Shown one piece after another: positions 35,463-44,850 of a stretch of DNA of 64,000 nt. Source of the DNA: Desulfosporosinus cupriresistens (GTDB lineage: Bacteria > Bacillota > Desulfitobacteriia > Desulfitobacteriales > Desulfitobacteriaceae); the NCBI RefSeq assembly GCF_001707885.1, contig NZ_MASS01000006.1:51405-115404 (forward strand). Reading direction: 5' to 3'. Made by a program: the position numbers and the translations under genes. The notes beneath the pieces were generated by a model. The model worked only from the letters and a program-made list of their open reading frames with translations. It ran no database searches and was not told the origin of the DNA. How positions within the stretch are numbered: the first letter of the stretch is position 1; each line of letters starts with the position of its first letter.

Positions 35463-35579
35463 TTAGAACACAATACCCATTGCAATTAACAGAAGAATAA
35501 TCACAACGACGACCGCAATACCCGACAAAAAATTTGGTCCACATCCAACACCGTCAACAACTCCTGCGCCAAATGCCAT
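35463..35579 (-). CDS. YjcZ-like 38-residue peptide
   Basis: ATG 35579 has GGAGGAG 8 bases upstream. The product begins MAFGAGVVDGVGCGPN and ends with a hydrophobic helix, VVVVIILLLIAMGIVF. It shares its C-terminal pattern with the 61-residue neighbour. YjcZ-type peptides are made in sporulating Bacilli and are thought to sit in spore or mother-cell membranes. The family call rests on shape. Confidence 0.65.
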   Translation of the reverse strand: MAFGAGVVDGVGCGPNFLSGIAVVVVIILLLIAMGIVF

Positions 35580-35933
35580 AAAGCACTCCTCCTTCCACGA
35601 AAGTAATTCATTGTACAATATAAGATATTCAGTGATTAGGCAAATTGCTATTAATTTCCATATACTTATTTATCTTATTTCATTTTCTGATCGCTTTAGC
35701 CCAGAGTGCGCGAGCACAACGCTTTTCCAAAAAGCACTTAATATCTAACCAATAATACATAACCAAATAGACAGCGAAACCCCACTCCAAAAAGAGTGGG
35801 GTTTTGTTAGAAATAAATCTAATTTTCAGGGAATTACGGAAATTGAGAATTCATGAACTCCCTAGTAGTTGACCACACATTTAGCTATGAGCACTAGGGA
35901 CTAAATATTAAGTTCATAGCCATTGTCTGATTG
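35580..35933. other. Intergenic between small spore-type genes and a membrane protein
   Basis: 354 bases with no credible gene. The only clear element is the hairpin at 35777-35804. The right edge before the 38-residue gene should hold its promoter; a TACAAT-like box occurs but no full sigma-E or sigma-K pair could be read. Confidence 0.5.
35777..35804 (-). terminator. Hairpin terminator
   Basis: A perfect 11-base-pair stem (AAACCCCACTC with partner), about 130 bases past the stop of the gene at 35934. T-tracts are short on both strands (GTTTTGTT on plus). Confidence 0.65.
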
Positions 35934-36302
35934 TTAATCCCTCTTAGCCTGATTTTTTATTGAGCGAATGGCGGAACGATAGGCAGTGTCATTTAGCATA
36001 TTTTGGGGAGCTGTGATAGGCTCTTCTCTTTGACTTGCCTGAAATTGTCGCAAGGCTCGTCTGTATTGCTCATCTGACATTTGGGGTACCCTCTTGTTAC
36101 TTTCGTTAGTGCTATTCGAAAGTTGTTTGTTCTCTAACTCTTCTGCTTCTGGAACAGAGGGATTGTTTAGTACAGACATTTCACTGGGCTTGTTTATTGG
36201 AAGCGCTACTTTTTCAGCCTTAGACATTATCTTAACATTAAAACTGAGGAGAAACACGATTACAATCAAGGCAATAATGCCAAATACAATTAAAGAAACC
36301 AT
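35934..36302 (-). CDS. Single-pass membrane protein, unknown
   Basis: A 122-residue protein: one N-terminal helix (residues ~3-23), a Pro/Ser/Asn-rich linker, then a charged C-terminus (SDEQYRRALRQFQ and DTAYRSAIRSIKNQAKRD) with two similar Arg-rich helices. ATG with GGAGGAG 9 bases upstream. No family is recognised; the pair of YR.A.R helices could bind a partner or nucleic acid. Confidence 0.7.
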   Translation of the reverse strand: MVSLIVFGIIALIVIVFLLSFNVKIMSKAEKVALPINKPSEMSVLNNPSVPEAEELENKQLSNSTNESNKRVPQMSDEQYRRALRQFQASQREEPITAPQNMLNDTAYRSAIRSIKNQAKRD

Positions 36303-36345
36303 TAAATTGTCTCCTCCAAATTTCTAGTAGGGATTTCTTAAAGAT

Positions 36346-36885
36346 TCAGTGCAATTTTTGAATAGTTTCTGCCACCCGTTTACCTAATGCCTTGCCTAGG
36401 GCCAGGTCAGACTCGGTAGGCATATTGGGTGGATCATCCGGTGAGCTCTCTATTGGACAGGTTATTCCTACTCCGTAGAAAGAACCATAAGGTGCGTTCT
36501 CTGGAATATTTCCTGGTAAACCAACTATGATCATCCCTTGGTGTAACATGGGAGTCATTAGGTTAAGTAGCGTTAACTCAACTCCTCCATGTACTGTCGC
36601 AGTAGTACAGAAAACAGCTCCGACTTTATTAATCAATTTACCCTCAGCCCATAGGACGCCTAAATCGTCTATCCATTTTTTGAGGTTAGCACTAATGGTT
36701 CCGAAATATCCCGGACATCCCCAGATAATCGCGTCCATATTTACCAAATCATTGGGATTGCTATCCCGGATATGGTTAAGCTGCACTTGTGTTTGTTCGA
36801 TATTACGAGCTCCCTCGGCAATTGCTTTAGCCAAGAGTTCTGTATGACCATTTTCACTATCATAGGCTACATAAATTTTCTTCAA
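36346..36885 (-). CDS. Flavodoxin-fold NAD(P)H-quinone reductase-like protein
   Basis: A 179-residue flavodoxin-fold protein of the WrbA/flavodoxin-reductase type. The FMN phosphate loop is [16 protein letters not shown] (residues ~4-19). Further FMN contacts are [21 protein letters not shown] and [11 protein letters not shown]. It likely reduces quinones by two electrons. TTG start with GGAGGTG about 11 bases upstream. Confidence 0.85.
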   Translation of the reverse strand: MKKIYVAYDSENGHTELLAKAIAEGARNIEQTQVQLNHIRDSNPNDLVNMDAIIWGCPGYFGTISANLKKWIDDLGVLWAEGKLINKVGAVFCTTATVHGGVELTLLNLMTPMLHQGMIIVGLPGNIPENAPYGSFYGVGITCPIESSPDDPPNMPTESDLALGKALGKRVAETIQKLH

Positions 36886-37077
36886 TTATTATTAACACCT
36901 CCACCTTAACACAGATAGAACGCTAGTTATAAATTACCTATTTAATTAAAAGATTATACCAAACAAACAGTGTAATCATTACCACATGACTTCTGTATAG
37001 TTTTTCCGATGTAGCAAAAGCTAATTATGATTCTGTAGATAGAAATAAAAAGATTAATGTCGAGGAGGTCTAAGTCT

Positions 37078-37770
37078 TTGAATAATAGTCGGTTAATTTT
37101 AATCAATGCTGTTGTTTTGCTTCTTCTCATCGGTGGTGGTTTTGCCGCTTATTATTACTATAATCAATCGTATCACTATATCACAACGGATAATGCCAGG
37201 ATTGACGGTCAACTTATTACCATCAATGCCCTCGGAACTGGTAAGATTTCAGATTGGAATGCAAATGTTGGCAGTAAATTAAGCGCTGGACAAAGTTTAG
37301 GTACGATTCAATTAGTAGGCACCGGAACAACAACAACGACTTCACCTTCAACGACACCTTCAACAACTATGACCATGAACATTACAACTCCCGCCAATGG
37401 AACGATTGTCCAGCAAAACGTTATTCCAAACAGTTTTGTAGCTACCGGAACAACTTTGGCCCGAGCTTATGACATGGATAATTTATGGGTCAGTGCCAAT
37501 ATTAATGAAACGGATATGAGTAATATTAAACAAAACGAAACAGTCGATGTGTCCATCGATACCTATCCAGGTACAACGTTAACAGGGAAAATAACACAAA
37601 TCGGATTGACAACGGCTGCTCAGTTTTCTCTCTTACCACAGCAAAATACAAACGCTAATTTTACAAAAGTAATTCAAGTCGTTCCAATAGTCATTACACT
37701 TGATGGATATAAAGGGTTGAATTTAATTCCTGGTATGAGTGTTACAGCCCAAATCCATATAAGGGAGTAG
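37078..37770 (+). CDS. EmrA/HlyD-type efflux adaptor
   Basis: About 230 residues. TTG 37078 is chosen because GAGGAGGT lies 8 bases upstream, whereas ATG 37057 precedes that site. A membrane anchor (residues ~7-27) is followed by the lipoyl half-motif YITTDNARIDGQLITINALGTGKIS. Where EmrA has a long coiled coil, this protein has only a Thr/Ser-rich stretch (TTTTTSPSTTPSTT), so it is a short monoderm form. It pairs with the MFS pump that starts 5 bases later. Confidence 0.85.
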   Translation: MNNSRLILINAVVLLLLIGGGFAAYYYYNQSYHYITTDNARIDGQLITINALGTGKISDWNANVGSKLSAGQSLGTIQLVGTGTTTTTSPSTTPSTTMTMNITTPANGTIVQQNVIPNSFVATGTTLARAYDMDNLWVSANINETDMSNIKQNETVDVSIDTYPGTTLTGKITQIGLTTAAQFSLLPQQNTNANFTKVIQVVPIVITLDGYKGLNLIPGMSVTAQIHIRE

Positions 37771-37775
37771 CGTAA

Positions 37776-39494
37776 ATGAATATGCTTTCGTTCGGATACA
37801 TTCTACTTAGTTTTGCTATACTTATTTTTGTTAATCTATCGCTGATAAAAAAGAGAGATCCTGACAAAAGTACAAAGACTAACAAGAAACAACCTGTATT
37901 GAATGAACCAGTTCTTCTCGATTCGTCTTTAACAACACCCTCTAGCAGTGTTGTTCCAACAAAGCCAACTACCACTGAGGAATTTAACAAATTTAGAATT
38001 CTCACTGTTCTCATGCTGGGGGCTTTTGTTTCAATTCTCAATCAAACACTAGATAACGTTGCTATTCCCCACATGATGTTAGATTTTAATGTCTCTGCCA
38101 ATACTATTCAGTGGATAGTAACTGGCTACATGCTCGTCAATGGAGTTTTTATTCCGATCACAGCTTTTCTGATGGAAACGTTCGGAAGCCGCAAACTCGT
38201 ATTAGTAGCCATGAGTTCCTTTACAATTGGTTCTTTGATCTGCTCCATCGCCCCTTCTTTTGCTGTTTTCATGATTGGAAGGATCATACAAGGGTTAGGG
38301 GCAGGCATTTTAATGCCACTCTTAACCAATGTTTTTCTCAGTATTTTCCCCCCGTATCAAAGAGGCAAAGCTATGGGGACTATGGGCATTGTCATGGTAT
38401 TCGCACCCGCTATTGGTCCGACGCTAGGTGGGTGGGTTGTACAAACTTATTCCTGGCGACTCCTTTTCTCGAGTCTTGTACCTATAGGAATACTAGATCT
38501 AATTTTAGCGGTGGCATGGATGAAAGATGTGCTGGAACTAACCTTTCCTAAATTCGATTTATGGGGAGCAATATTTTCCACTATCGGATTAAGCAGCCTG
38601 CTTTACGGAGTAAGTGAGGCCGGTAACATTGGCTGGGGAAGTACAGAAGTTATCATCTTTTTGGCTGTCGGGATACTGTCAATTCTTCTCTTTGTGCGTA
38701 GAGAACTAACAGTAGACATGCCGCTGTTGGAGCTAAAAGTCTACAAATATAAGATTTATTCATTAACGATAATCATTAATGCCGTTGTCACAACGGTTAT
38801 GTACGCCGCTATGATGTTGCTTCCTATCTATTTGCAGAGCATTCGCGGCTTCACCCCTTTGCAGTCCGGCTTTCTTCTACTGCCCGGAGCACTACTTATG
38901 GGGATCATGGGCCCCATAGCCGGTGCCATTTTTGATCGCATTGGATTAAGGGTATTAGCCGTTGTTGGGCTAATGATTACTGCTGCAGCCTCCTGGGAAT
39001 TTACTAAGCTGACAGCGGATACTATGTATAGCGATATCCTGATGATGTATACCATTCGTTCGTTAGGCGTATCTTTAATTATGATGCCCCTCATGACAGC
39101 AGGGCTCAATCAACTGCCTAGAAAATTAAACAGTCATGGAACGGCAATGTTTAATACCATGCGTCAAGTGGCTGGTTCATTGGGAACTGCTATGTTGGTC
39201 ACCATCATGTCGACAAGAACGAACGTACATCTAGCAACTTATACCAGTGTCATAACAGCGTCGAATCCGACGATGTTAGACCAGTTTGGCGCTTTGGTTC
39301 AAGGTTTGGCTCTCCCTGCTCAAACAGGCCAGGTTGTTGCCTTACAAGAAGTTTACGGACTTGCTTCTCAACAGGCTTTTATAAACGGCATCAATGATTC
39401 TTTCATCGTTGCAACAGGCTTAGCCATTCTAGGCCTGATCCCCGCCCTGTTCATTAGGCGAGTTATTCCACCTAAATCAAATTCAGTGCCTTAA
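37776..39494 (+). CDS. MFS drug efflux pump, DHA2/EmrB family
   Basis: A 572-residue transporter. The DHA2 core (14 helices) begins near residue 70 with FRILTVLMLGAFVSILNQTLDNVAIPHM. Motif A is GSRKLVLVAM-like and motif C is GIVMVFAPAIGPTLGGWVVQ. It carries an extra N-terminal helix (residues ~4-22) and a ~45-residue Pro/Thr/Ser linker, which ordinary EmrB lacks. The ATG has AGGGAG upstream. With the adaptor it should export lipophilic compounds using the proton gradient. Confidence 0.9.
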   Translation: MNMLSFGYILLSFAILIFVNLSLIKKRDPDKSTKTNKKQPVLNEPVLLDSSLTTPSSSVVPTKPTTTEEFNKFRILTVLMLGAFVSILNQTLDNVAIPHMMLDFNVSANTIQWIVTGYMLVNGVFIPITAFLMETFGSRKLVLVAMSSFTIGSLICSIAPSFAVFMIGRIIQGLGAGILMPLLTNVFLSIFPPYQRGKAMGTMGIVMVFAPAIGPTLGGWVVQTYSWRLLFSSLVPIGILDLILAVAWMKDVLELTFPKFDLWGAIFSTIGLSSLLYGVSEAGNIGWGSTEVIIFLAVGILSILLFVRRELTVDMPLLELKVYKYKIYSLTIIINAVVTTVMYAAMMLLPIYLQSIRGFTPLQSGFLLLPGALLMGIMGPIAGAIFDRIGLRVLAVVGLMITAAASWEFTKLTADTMYSDILMMYTIRSLGVSLIMMPLMTAGLNQLPRKLNSHGTAMFNTMRQVAGSLGTAMLVTIMSTRTNVHLATYTSVITASNPTMLDQFGALVQGLALPAQTGQVVALQEVYGLASQQAFINGINDSFIVATGLAILGLIPALFIRRVIPPKSNSVP

Positions 39495-39534
39495 AAAAGC
39501 GATTAACTGCTTCAACTTGTTCTTATAATAAAAA

Positions 39535-39575
39535 GCCACCTCGTTCAAAGATCATCGAACGAGGTGGCCTTGTTT
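39535..39575 (+). terminator. Terminator of the EmrAB-like operon
   Basis: A perfect 12-base-pair stem (GCCACCTCGTTC with partner) followed by CTTGTTTTTA. Confidence 0.85.
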
Positions 39576-39654
39576 TTATACCCTACTCTATTTGATGCTT
39601 ATGATTCATAACATACAGACACTCCAGTCTCCAACACACTTGCAATGTATGAGA

Positions 39655-40785
39655 CTAGGCGTGATCAAATGCTTCCTCCAAAAGATGGAGTTTTAATACC
39701 ATAAAAGCAACTTCGCACCCGTTGACTAACAAGACAACCCGGTGCTCACCCGGATAATGGCGGCGGGTTGTCTTGTTTGACCAGCTGTGTGTTCGTCTGC
39801 CAGCAAGTCGTGTACCGCCGGTTACTATTTTATCAGACAGCAGGAATAATTTACGAGATGTGTGACCTCCTCTGGCCTTCACGAAGTCAATCCCGTATTC
39901 GATGCGGATGCGCACCGACTCTCCTTCACGAATACAAAGTTCATATTGCAGTTCGCAACTCTCGCCAATCGCTAACCTGGACGGCAGCACTGACAATGAG
40001 GCAAACGTCGTAAGCGACACCACATCCTCAGGGTTCGCATAGCCGAATAATTCCATAGTTCCAGGATCGGCTTTGCGGATCAACGTTCGACAACCCTGCC
40101 GTACGATCCAATCCGTGTGTGGACACACATCTTTCCAGCGACGGGCTGTTTCGAGCACTAGCAAAGGATGATCCTTAGCAATGTCGTTTAAATTATTGGC
40201 AACACTTTTGCGCACATAAAGGGATGAGTCCGCCTTCAACTGTTCCAGCACAGAAAGCACCAGAGTTGGGTCTCTCTTGAATATCGGTAAGCCTACTCCC
40301 CAAGGTAAGCGGGGACGACAGCCCTCACTCGCCAGCCGTCGGACATGCTCACTTTGATGCTTTGACCAGAGCATCATCTGTCCGATCACCCGCCCCGGAT
40401 CACGTAGCAAAAATGGTCTTATAGCAAACTCCGCGGATGATCTTTGAGTGAATCGTTCTAGTGCTTTCATAGACAGCTCCCAGTGTTCCTCTTCTTGGCC
40501 GTACATCGCCACGAAATCCGGAAAGAACAAGTATGGAAACCCTATACAAGTTTCATCTATTGCAAATAACACGTCCAACGCTTCTTCATACCGGATCGGC
40601 AGATGTGTCCTTAGCGTCTCTGTGATTCGGCGCATCCGAGCTTTCAGCTCAAGCCCTGCCCATGCTTCATCTATTGTAGCTGAGACGAAGCTCTCAATAT
40701 CGAAAGTGCTGTACACGGCGTGCAGGTTCTCACCAAAGCGGCAGAGAAACTCTTTATTATACATAGCTTTCAAAGCTTCTGCCAT
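39655..40785 (-). CDS. AlkC-like DNA glycosylase (HEAT-like repeats)
   Basis: A 376-residue DNA-alkylation-repair protein. Residues ~1-250 are helical HEAT-like repeats (VRRLASEGCRPRLPWG and SSLYVRKSVANNLNDIAKDHP). Residues ~265-370 look like a beta-rich Ig-like domain (ESCELQYELCIREGESVRIRIEYGIDFVKARGG). That pairing is the AlkC design, which removes alkylated purines without flipping the base out. AlkD lacks the Ig part. ATG with AAGGAGGTG 6 bases upstream. Confidence 0.85.
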   Translation of the reverse strand: MAEALKAMYNKEFLCRFGENLHAVYSTFDIESFVSATIDEAWAGLELKARMRRITETLRTHLPIRYEEALDVLFAIDETCIGFPYLFFPDFVAMYGQEEEHWELSMKALERFTQRSSAEFAIRPFLLRDPGRVIGQMMLWSKHQSEHVRRLASEGCRPRLPWGVGLPIFKRDPTLVLSVLEQLKADSSLYVRKSVANNLNDIAKDHPLLVLETARRWKDVCPHTDWIVRQGCRTLIRKADPGTMELFGYANPEDVVSLTTFASLSVLPSRLAIGESCELQYELCIREGESVRIRIEYGIDFVKARGGHTSRKLFLLSDKIVTGGTRLAGRRTHSWSNKTTRRHYPGEHRVVLLVNGCEVAFMVLKLHLLEEAFDHA

Positions 40786-40901
40786 GTCCTCACCTCCTTC
40801 AGCTTAAGAGATAGATAAATAACTTCGGAAAAATACATCATACCACACTCACCAAAGGATTTCGAGTTTGCTGTTCTATAACATTTGATTTTATGAAATA
40901 T

Positions 40902-40942
40902 GGCCCCTTTCAAAAGCCATTCTATAGCTGTTGAAAGGGGCC
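40902..40942 (-). terminator. Hairpin in the cfa-alkC gap
   Basis: A perfect 12-base-pair stem (GGCCCCTTTCAA with partner) in the 366-base gap between the AlkC-like gene and the first cyclopropane synthase. It has no T-tract, so it may be an attenuating or boundary hairpin. The rest of the gap shows no gene. Confidence 0.45.
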
Positions 40943-41152
40943 ATTTACCTAAAGCAACTTATAGTTTAAACCTTGTTACACTGCTCTGAAAGTCTGTTGC
41001 TATTTGAGCCAGAGACTTCTACGTATTCTTCATTTTAATACTACATTTTTTCCTTGTAACCACTATACAGTAGCATTAATAATTCATATTAGACCGAACA
41101 ATGACAGATGTTCGCTTAGAATTTCAATCGGTGAGTAGTCATATCTAATAAT

Positions 41153-42331
41153 TTACGAATACATATACCTACGAGTCATAGGCCACGAGTTATTAACTCC
41201 CTTGGTGAACAAGAACTGATGGAGATCAATGTTACCGGTATGGAAAGAGGCAGCGCAGGAATTAAGATAGAGACGCCACATCCGGATAAAAGTTTCATCT
41301 TTCATTTTCTGGATTAACGGGAGAGCTTGCTCGAAGTTCTGGGCCCAGTCCTCTAAGGTTCTAGTATAATGTTCACGCAGGCTTTCCAGGTCGATTAAAT
41401 GGAACGAGTTTACAGCCATTTGTGTAACTAATTCCTGAACCATAGGAATATACCCTCCTGGGAAAATGTACTTATTAATCCAGCTATTTGTCCCTCCCTC
41501 TTCATATCCAGTAATACAATGTAAAAGGGATACTCCACCTTCATTTAAAAGAGATTTAACTGTAGAGAAGTATTCGTTCAAATGTTCCTTTCCGACGTGC
41601 TCAAGCATTCCAACGCTTACCACTCGATCAAAAGTTCTGCCCTTTAATTCCCTGTAGTCAACGATCTGGACTTCAACCAGATCCTGCAATCCTTCGTTAC
41701 GAATCCGCTCGAGGACCTGGATATATTGCTCTGAACTTAGTGTGATCCCAAGAGCTTTAACTTGATGAGTTTTCGCCGCGGTAAGAATAAGTTCTCCCCA
41801 TCCACACCCAATATCGAGTAAGGTTTGCCCGGGCTTTAAGTTGATTTTACTCAGGATATGATCAACTTTGTTATATTGGGCTTGAGTCAAGCTATCTTCA
41901 GGCGATTTAAAATAAGCACACGAATAGGTCATAGTTTCATCTAACCATAAACGGTAAAAATCATTTCCGATATCATAGTGATATTGAACATTCTCTTTGC
42001 TCTTACGAACATTGTTACCGGAGAGGATTTTGGCAAATTTTGCGTAAGAATTTTTAGCTAGAAGAGGGCTATCTTGTTTGTTGAAGAGTGATTCAACGAC
42101 TTTTTGAACACTTCCTTCGATGTCAATTTTCTTTTGCATATACCCTTCACCAAAGGCCAAGGAAAGGTCATTTATAATTTCTCTTTTGGCAATTGGTTCG
42201 TTGAAATCAATTCGAAACTGCGCCTCTCCTCCTCCATAATTCACTACCTCCCCATCCCAAAACTTAACTTCACAAGGATCGGCAAAAAGATTTCTCATGA
42301 AGTTCTGGTAAAATACTTTGTCGAGATTCAT
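41153..42331 (-). CDS. cfa: Cyclopropane-fatty-acyl-phospholipid synthase (copy 1)
   Basis: About 392 residues, the normal length. It methylates the double bond of membrane lipid acyl chains using S-adenosylmethionine. The SAM-binding motif is LLDIGCGWGELIL; other marks are QYHYDIGNDFYRLWLDETMTYSCAYF and FDRVVSVGMLEHVGKEHLNEYF, with YIFPGGYIP. ATG 42331 is chosen for GGAGG 7 bases upstream; the frame extends further without a site. A close paralogue lies 11 kb away at 52402-53577. Confidence 0.94.
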   Translation of the reverse strand: MNLDKVFYQNFMRNLFADPCEVKFWDGEVVNYGGGEAQFRIDFNEPIAKREIINDLSLAFGEGYMQKKIDIEGSVQKVVESLFNKQDSPLLAKNSYAKFAKILSGNNVRKSKENVQYHYDIGNDFYRLWLDETMTYSCAYFKSPEDSLTQAQYNKVDHILSKINLKPGQTLLDIGCGWGELILTAAKTHQVKALGITLSSEQYIQVLERIRNEGLQDLVEVQIVDYRELKGRTFDRVVSVGMLEHVGKEHLNEYFSTVKSLLNEGGVSLLHCITGYEEGGTNSWINKYIFPGGYIPMVQELVTQMAVNSFHLIDLESLREHYTRTLEDWAQNFEQALPLIQKMKDETFIRMWRLYLNSCAASFHTGNIDLHQFLFTKGVNNSWPMTRRYMYS

Positions 42332-42503
42332 TGCTATGCCTCCAAAAAAATTGATACCCATAAAATGCACAAAAATTACATTTTTAATTCTCTTTTTCTT
42401 TAGGAGTCCTTCGATTATCTTAACTATGTTTTTACTTATTCTTTCCTGCTTGACTCAAAAACAAATTCTGCCGAGGCATTATGGGGAAGGAAGGAATTAT
42501 TAA

Positions 42504-44489
42504 TTATGGTTTTAGTTTTAATTGCAGATCATGCTTAAATATTGTGTCCGTGTATCCCAGATAATCCTGATAGATCTTAGCGATAGATGGGCGCCAGGGG
42601 ACAGATTGTCCAGAATTAAGGTCATAGGCTTTTTGATTGATTACATTATAAAGGCAATTCCAAGAAACGAGAACCCCATTTCGTGATATAGCGATACCGT
42701 CTGCAGGAGAGTGTAATAGATCATGACCTAACAAGGGATAGTTGCTGGCATCTTTACCTAGAAGACCCAAAAGTGTCGGAAAAAGGTCGATTTGCCCACT
42801 GACAATATTTTGAACCCCGTTGAGCGTTGAACCTGGAACATAAATAAAAAGAGGTACTTTTTGCATCGCTAACCAAGGAAACTCATCAATCTCTTTTCCT
42901 CCAAAACCAAGGAATTCGCTTAATTGAGGATCATTGCGATTAAACGGTGCCGGATGATCTCCATATATGACAACCATAGAGTTATTCAATAGTCCATCAG
43001 ACTGGAGACGATTAAGAAAATCTCCAATCGCTTGATCTGTATAATTAACTGCCTCCAAGTAGTGACCGAAGACAGTATTCTGATAAGACCCTACATTTAT
43101 CGTTTTATATTGGGCGGGAATCTCAAAAGGATAATGGCTGGAAAGCGTAACCAAAAAGGAATAAAAGGGTTGTTGGGAATTCTCCAGGTAATTGGCCCCT
43201 TGGGCAAACATAGAACCATCCGCAAGCCCCATACCCATGTCAAGATCATGGACGAAATTATCGTCATCAACAACCTGCTGAAATCCTTCCGCCCGGGACA
43301 TTAAATCCATATCCCAAAATCCAGGCTTATTGGCCTCGATAGCAATAGTGCTGTATCCTTCCTTACTTAAAGTGTTTGCGATTGTAACATAGTGATTCAT
43401 TGGATAATCAATATAGGCGCTTCCTTTGGATACTGGATAAAGAGAGGTATTGGACAGAAATTCGGCGTCCGACGTTCCGCCGTTCCAGGTTTCGCCATAG
43501 TAATTGTTAAAATAGAGGCCTTGCTTAAGTAATCTATTGAGATTTGGAGTAATTTCCTGGCCATTTACTTTTTTCTCAATCACAAATTGTTGCAAGGATT
43601 CAACCTGAATAACAATTATGTTTTTATCTTTGGCTATTCCAAAAGAGGGCTTATTCGTTGTATCTGAACTGGGATGAGTTGATTTAAACCAATCTTGCAA
43701 GGCGATCATGCTTGGTTGAGGGGAATCAAGAGTAATCTGGGAAGAACGAAGGATATCTAAGGCATGGAATTCAAGTGCACCAAGGCTTTGAGCAATGTAC
43801 ACTTTTGAGTAAAAAGTCTTGGTGATATTTGGTTGATTTTCCTCGAGAAGCCCGAATGCCTTACAGGATGCCCCTAGACCAAGAGCAAGCATCATCATAA
43901 ATGGGATTAAGTGAAAGATGAAGGTCTTTGTTGCCCAACGAATATTAAGGGATTGTTGAAAAATCCTTTTACTTTTTACCTGAGTGACAGGCGTAAGCTT
44001 GTTAACTGTTCTATGTTTGTTCTTCTGGATATAGTTATAAAGCTTTAATACTATTAAAAACATAAAATCCGCGACCATGAAAATATCCTGTGTTTTGAGC
44101 AATTTCCACCAGGAACTCTCAATTTCAAGATAATGCCAAGCAGCCGCAAAAGTCCGAAAGATGACAAGGTCTTGAAAATGCCTAAGGAAGATCATATCTA
44201 AAAAGAATACGCTGCTGATAATTAAGTTAGCTAAAAGAATGTACAACTTACGAAGTTTAATGGGTAATAAAAAGGCAACAGAAAAAATAATCAACAATGT
44301 TCCAACTGTACCCATGACTTGACTCTTTTGTTGGATCGAATAGGTAAGGCCTAAGGTTTTGGTGAAAATAAGTACTTTAAGTAAAAATAATGCAAAAAAG
44401 ACAATAGTCTGGGTTTTGTACCAGGGTCTCTTTATAATATTACGTAAAAGTTTCTGAAGCAAAGCTTGTCCCTCGATTCCTTTTGACAT
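42504..44489 (-). CDS. ltaS: Lipoteichoic acid synthase-like sulfatase-fold protein
   Basis: A 661-residue membrane enzyme. Five N-terminal helices (residues ~28-210) precede an extracellular sulfatase-fold domain. The catalytic nucleophile is Thr339 in NGGTSDAEF, with metal ligands in VIQVESLQ (Glu297) and the VVIYGDHPAPF block. LtaS polymerises glycerol phosphate from phosphatidylglycerol outside the membrane; this points to a monoderm envelope. A small gene lies 3 bases upstream and is likely co-translated. Confidence 0.9.
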   Translation of the reverse strand: MSKGIEGQALLQKLLRNIIKRPWYKTQTIVFFALFLLKVLIFTKTLGLTYSIQQKSQVMGTVGTLLIIFSVAFLLPIKLRKLYILLANLIISSVFFLDMIFLRHFQDLVIFRTFAAAWHYLEIESSWWKLLKTQDIFMVADFMFLIVLKLYNYIQKNKHRTVNKLTPVTQVKSKRIFQQSLNIRWATKTFIFHLIPFMMMLALGLGASCKAFGLLEENQPNITKTFYSKVYIAQSLGALEFHALDILRSSQITLDSPQPSMIALQDWFKSTHPSSDTTNKPSFGIAKDKNIIVIQVESLQQFVIEKKVNGQEITPNLNRLLKQGLYFNNYYGETWNGGTSDAEFLSNTSLYPVSKGSAYIDYPMNHYVTIANTLSKEGYSTIAIEANKPGFWDMDLMSRAEGFQQVVDDDNFVHDLDMGMGLADGSMFAQGANYLENSQQPFYSFLVTLSSHYPFEIPAQYKTINVGSYQNTVFGHYLEAVNYTDQAIGDFLNRLQSDGLLNNSMVVIYGDHPAPFNRNDPQLSEFLGFGGKEIDEFPWLAMQKVPLFIYVPGSTLNGVQNIVSGQIDLFPTLLGLLGKDASNYPLLGHDLLHSPADGIAISRNGVLVSWNCLYNVINQKAYDLNSGQSVPWRPSIAKIYQDYLGYTDTIFKHDLQLKLKP

Positions 44490-44492
44490 TAA

Positions 44493-44630
44493 TTATTGAA
44501 GCTCTTTAACGTTTATTGCATCCGCTCTCAGGAATTCTTTCTCATGATTTTCTGTACTGAGTTTATGAATCAGAGCTTCCACCTTCGAAATCAGCATTTC
44601 ACCTTGCTTTGGGTTATTTTCTATTTCCAT
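44493..44630 (-). CDS. 45-residue charged peptide next to ltaS
   Basis: A frame from ATG 44630 with GGGGGTGA 6 bases upstream, encoding a Glu/Lys-rich helical peptide (EMLISKVEALIHKLSTENHEKEF). It stops 3 bases before the ltaS ATG, whose own ribosome site is not evident, so ltaS may be translated by coupling. No hydrophobic segment. It resembles small coiled-coil helper peptides, but no family is known to me. Confidence 0.55.
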   Translation of the reverse strand: MEIENNPKQGEMLISKVEALIHKLSTENHEKEFLRADAINVKELQ

Positions 44631-44850
44631 GGCCTATCACCCCCATCAACCTGTCTGTTGCTTATTGAAAACAACACTCTTATTATACAACTTTTCATGT
44701 ATTTAGTAAGAAATTAGTAACAAGGCTAGATTTATGAAATTAGGTTATAGTAATAAAGTAAGCAAAGAATCGAACACTTCTTATAATATCAACCAATGAA
44801 GAGATCGCGATTAAACTCATAGCTTCGTTAAAACTAAAAGGAGATATTTT

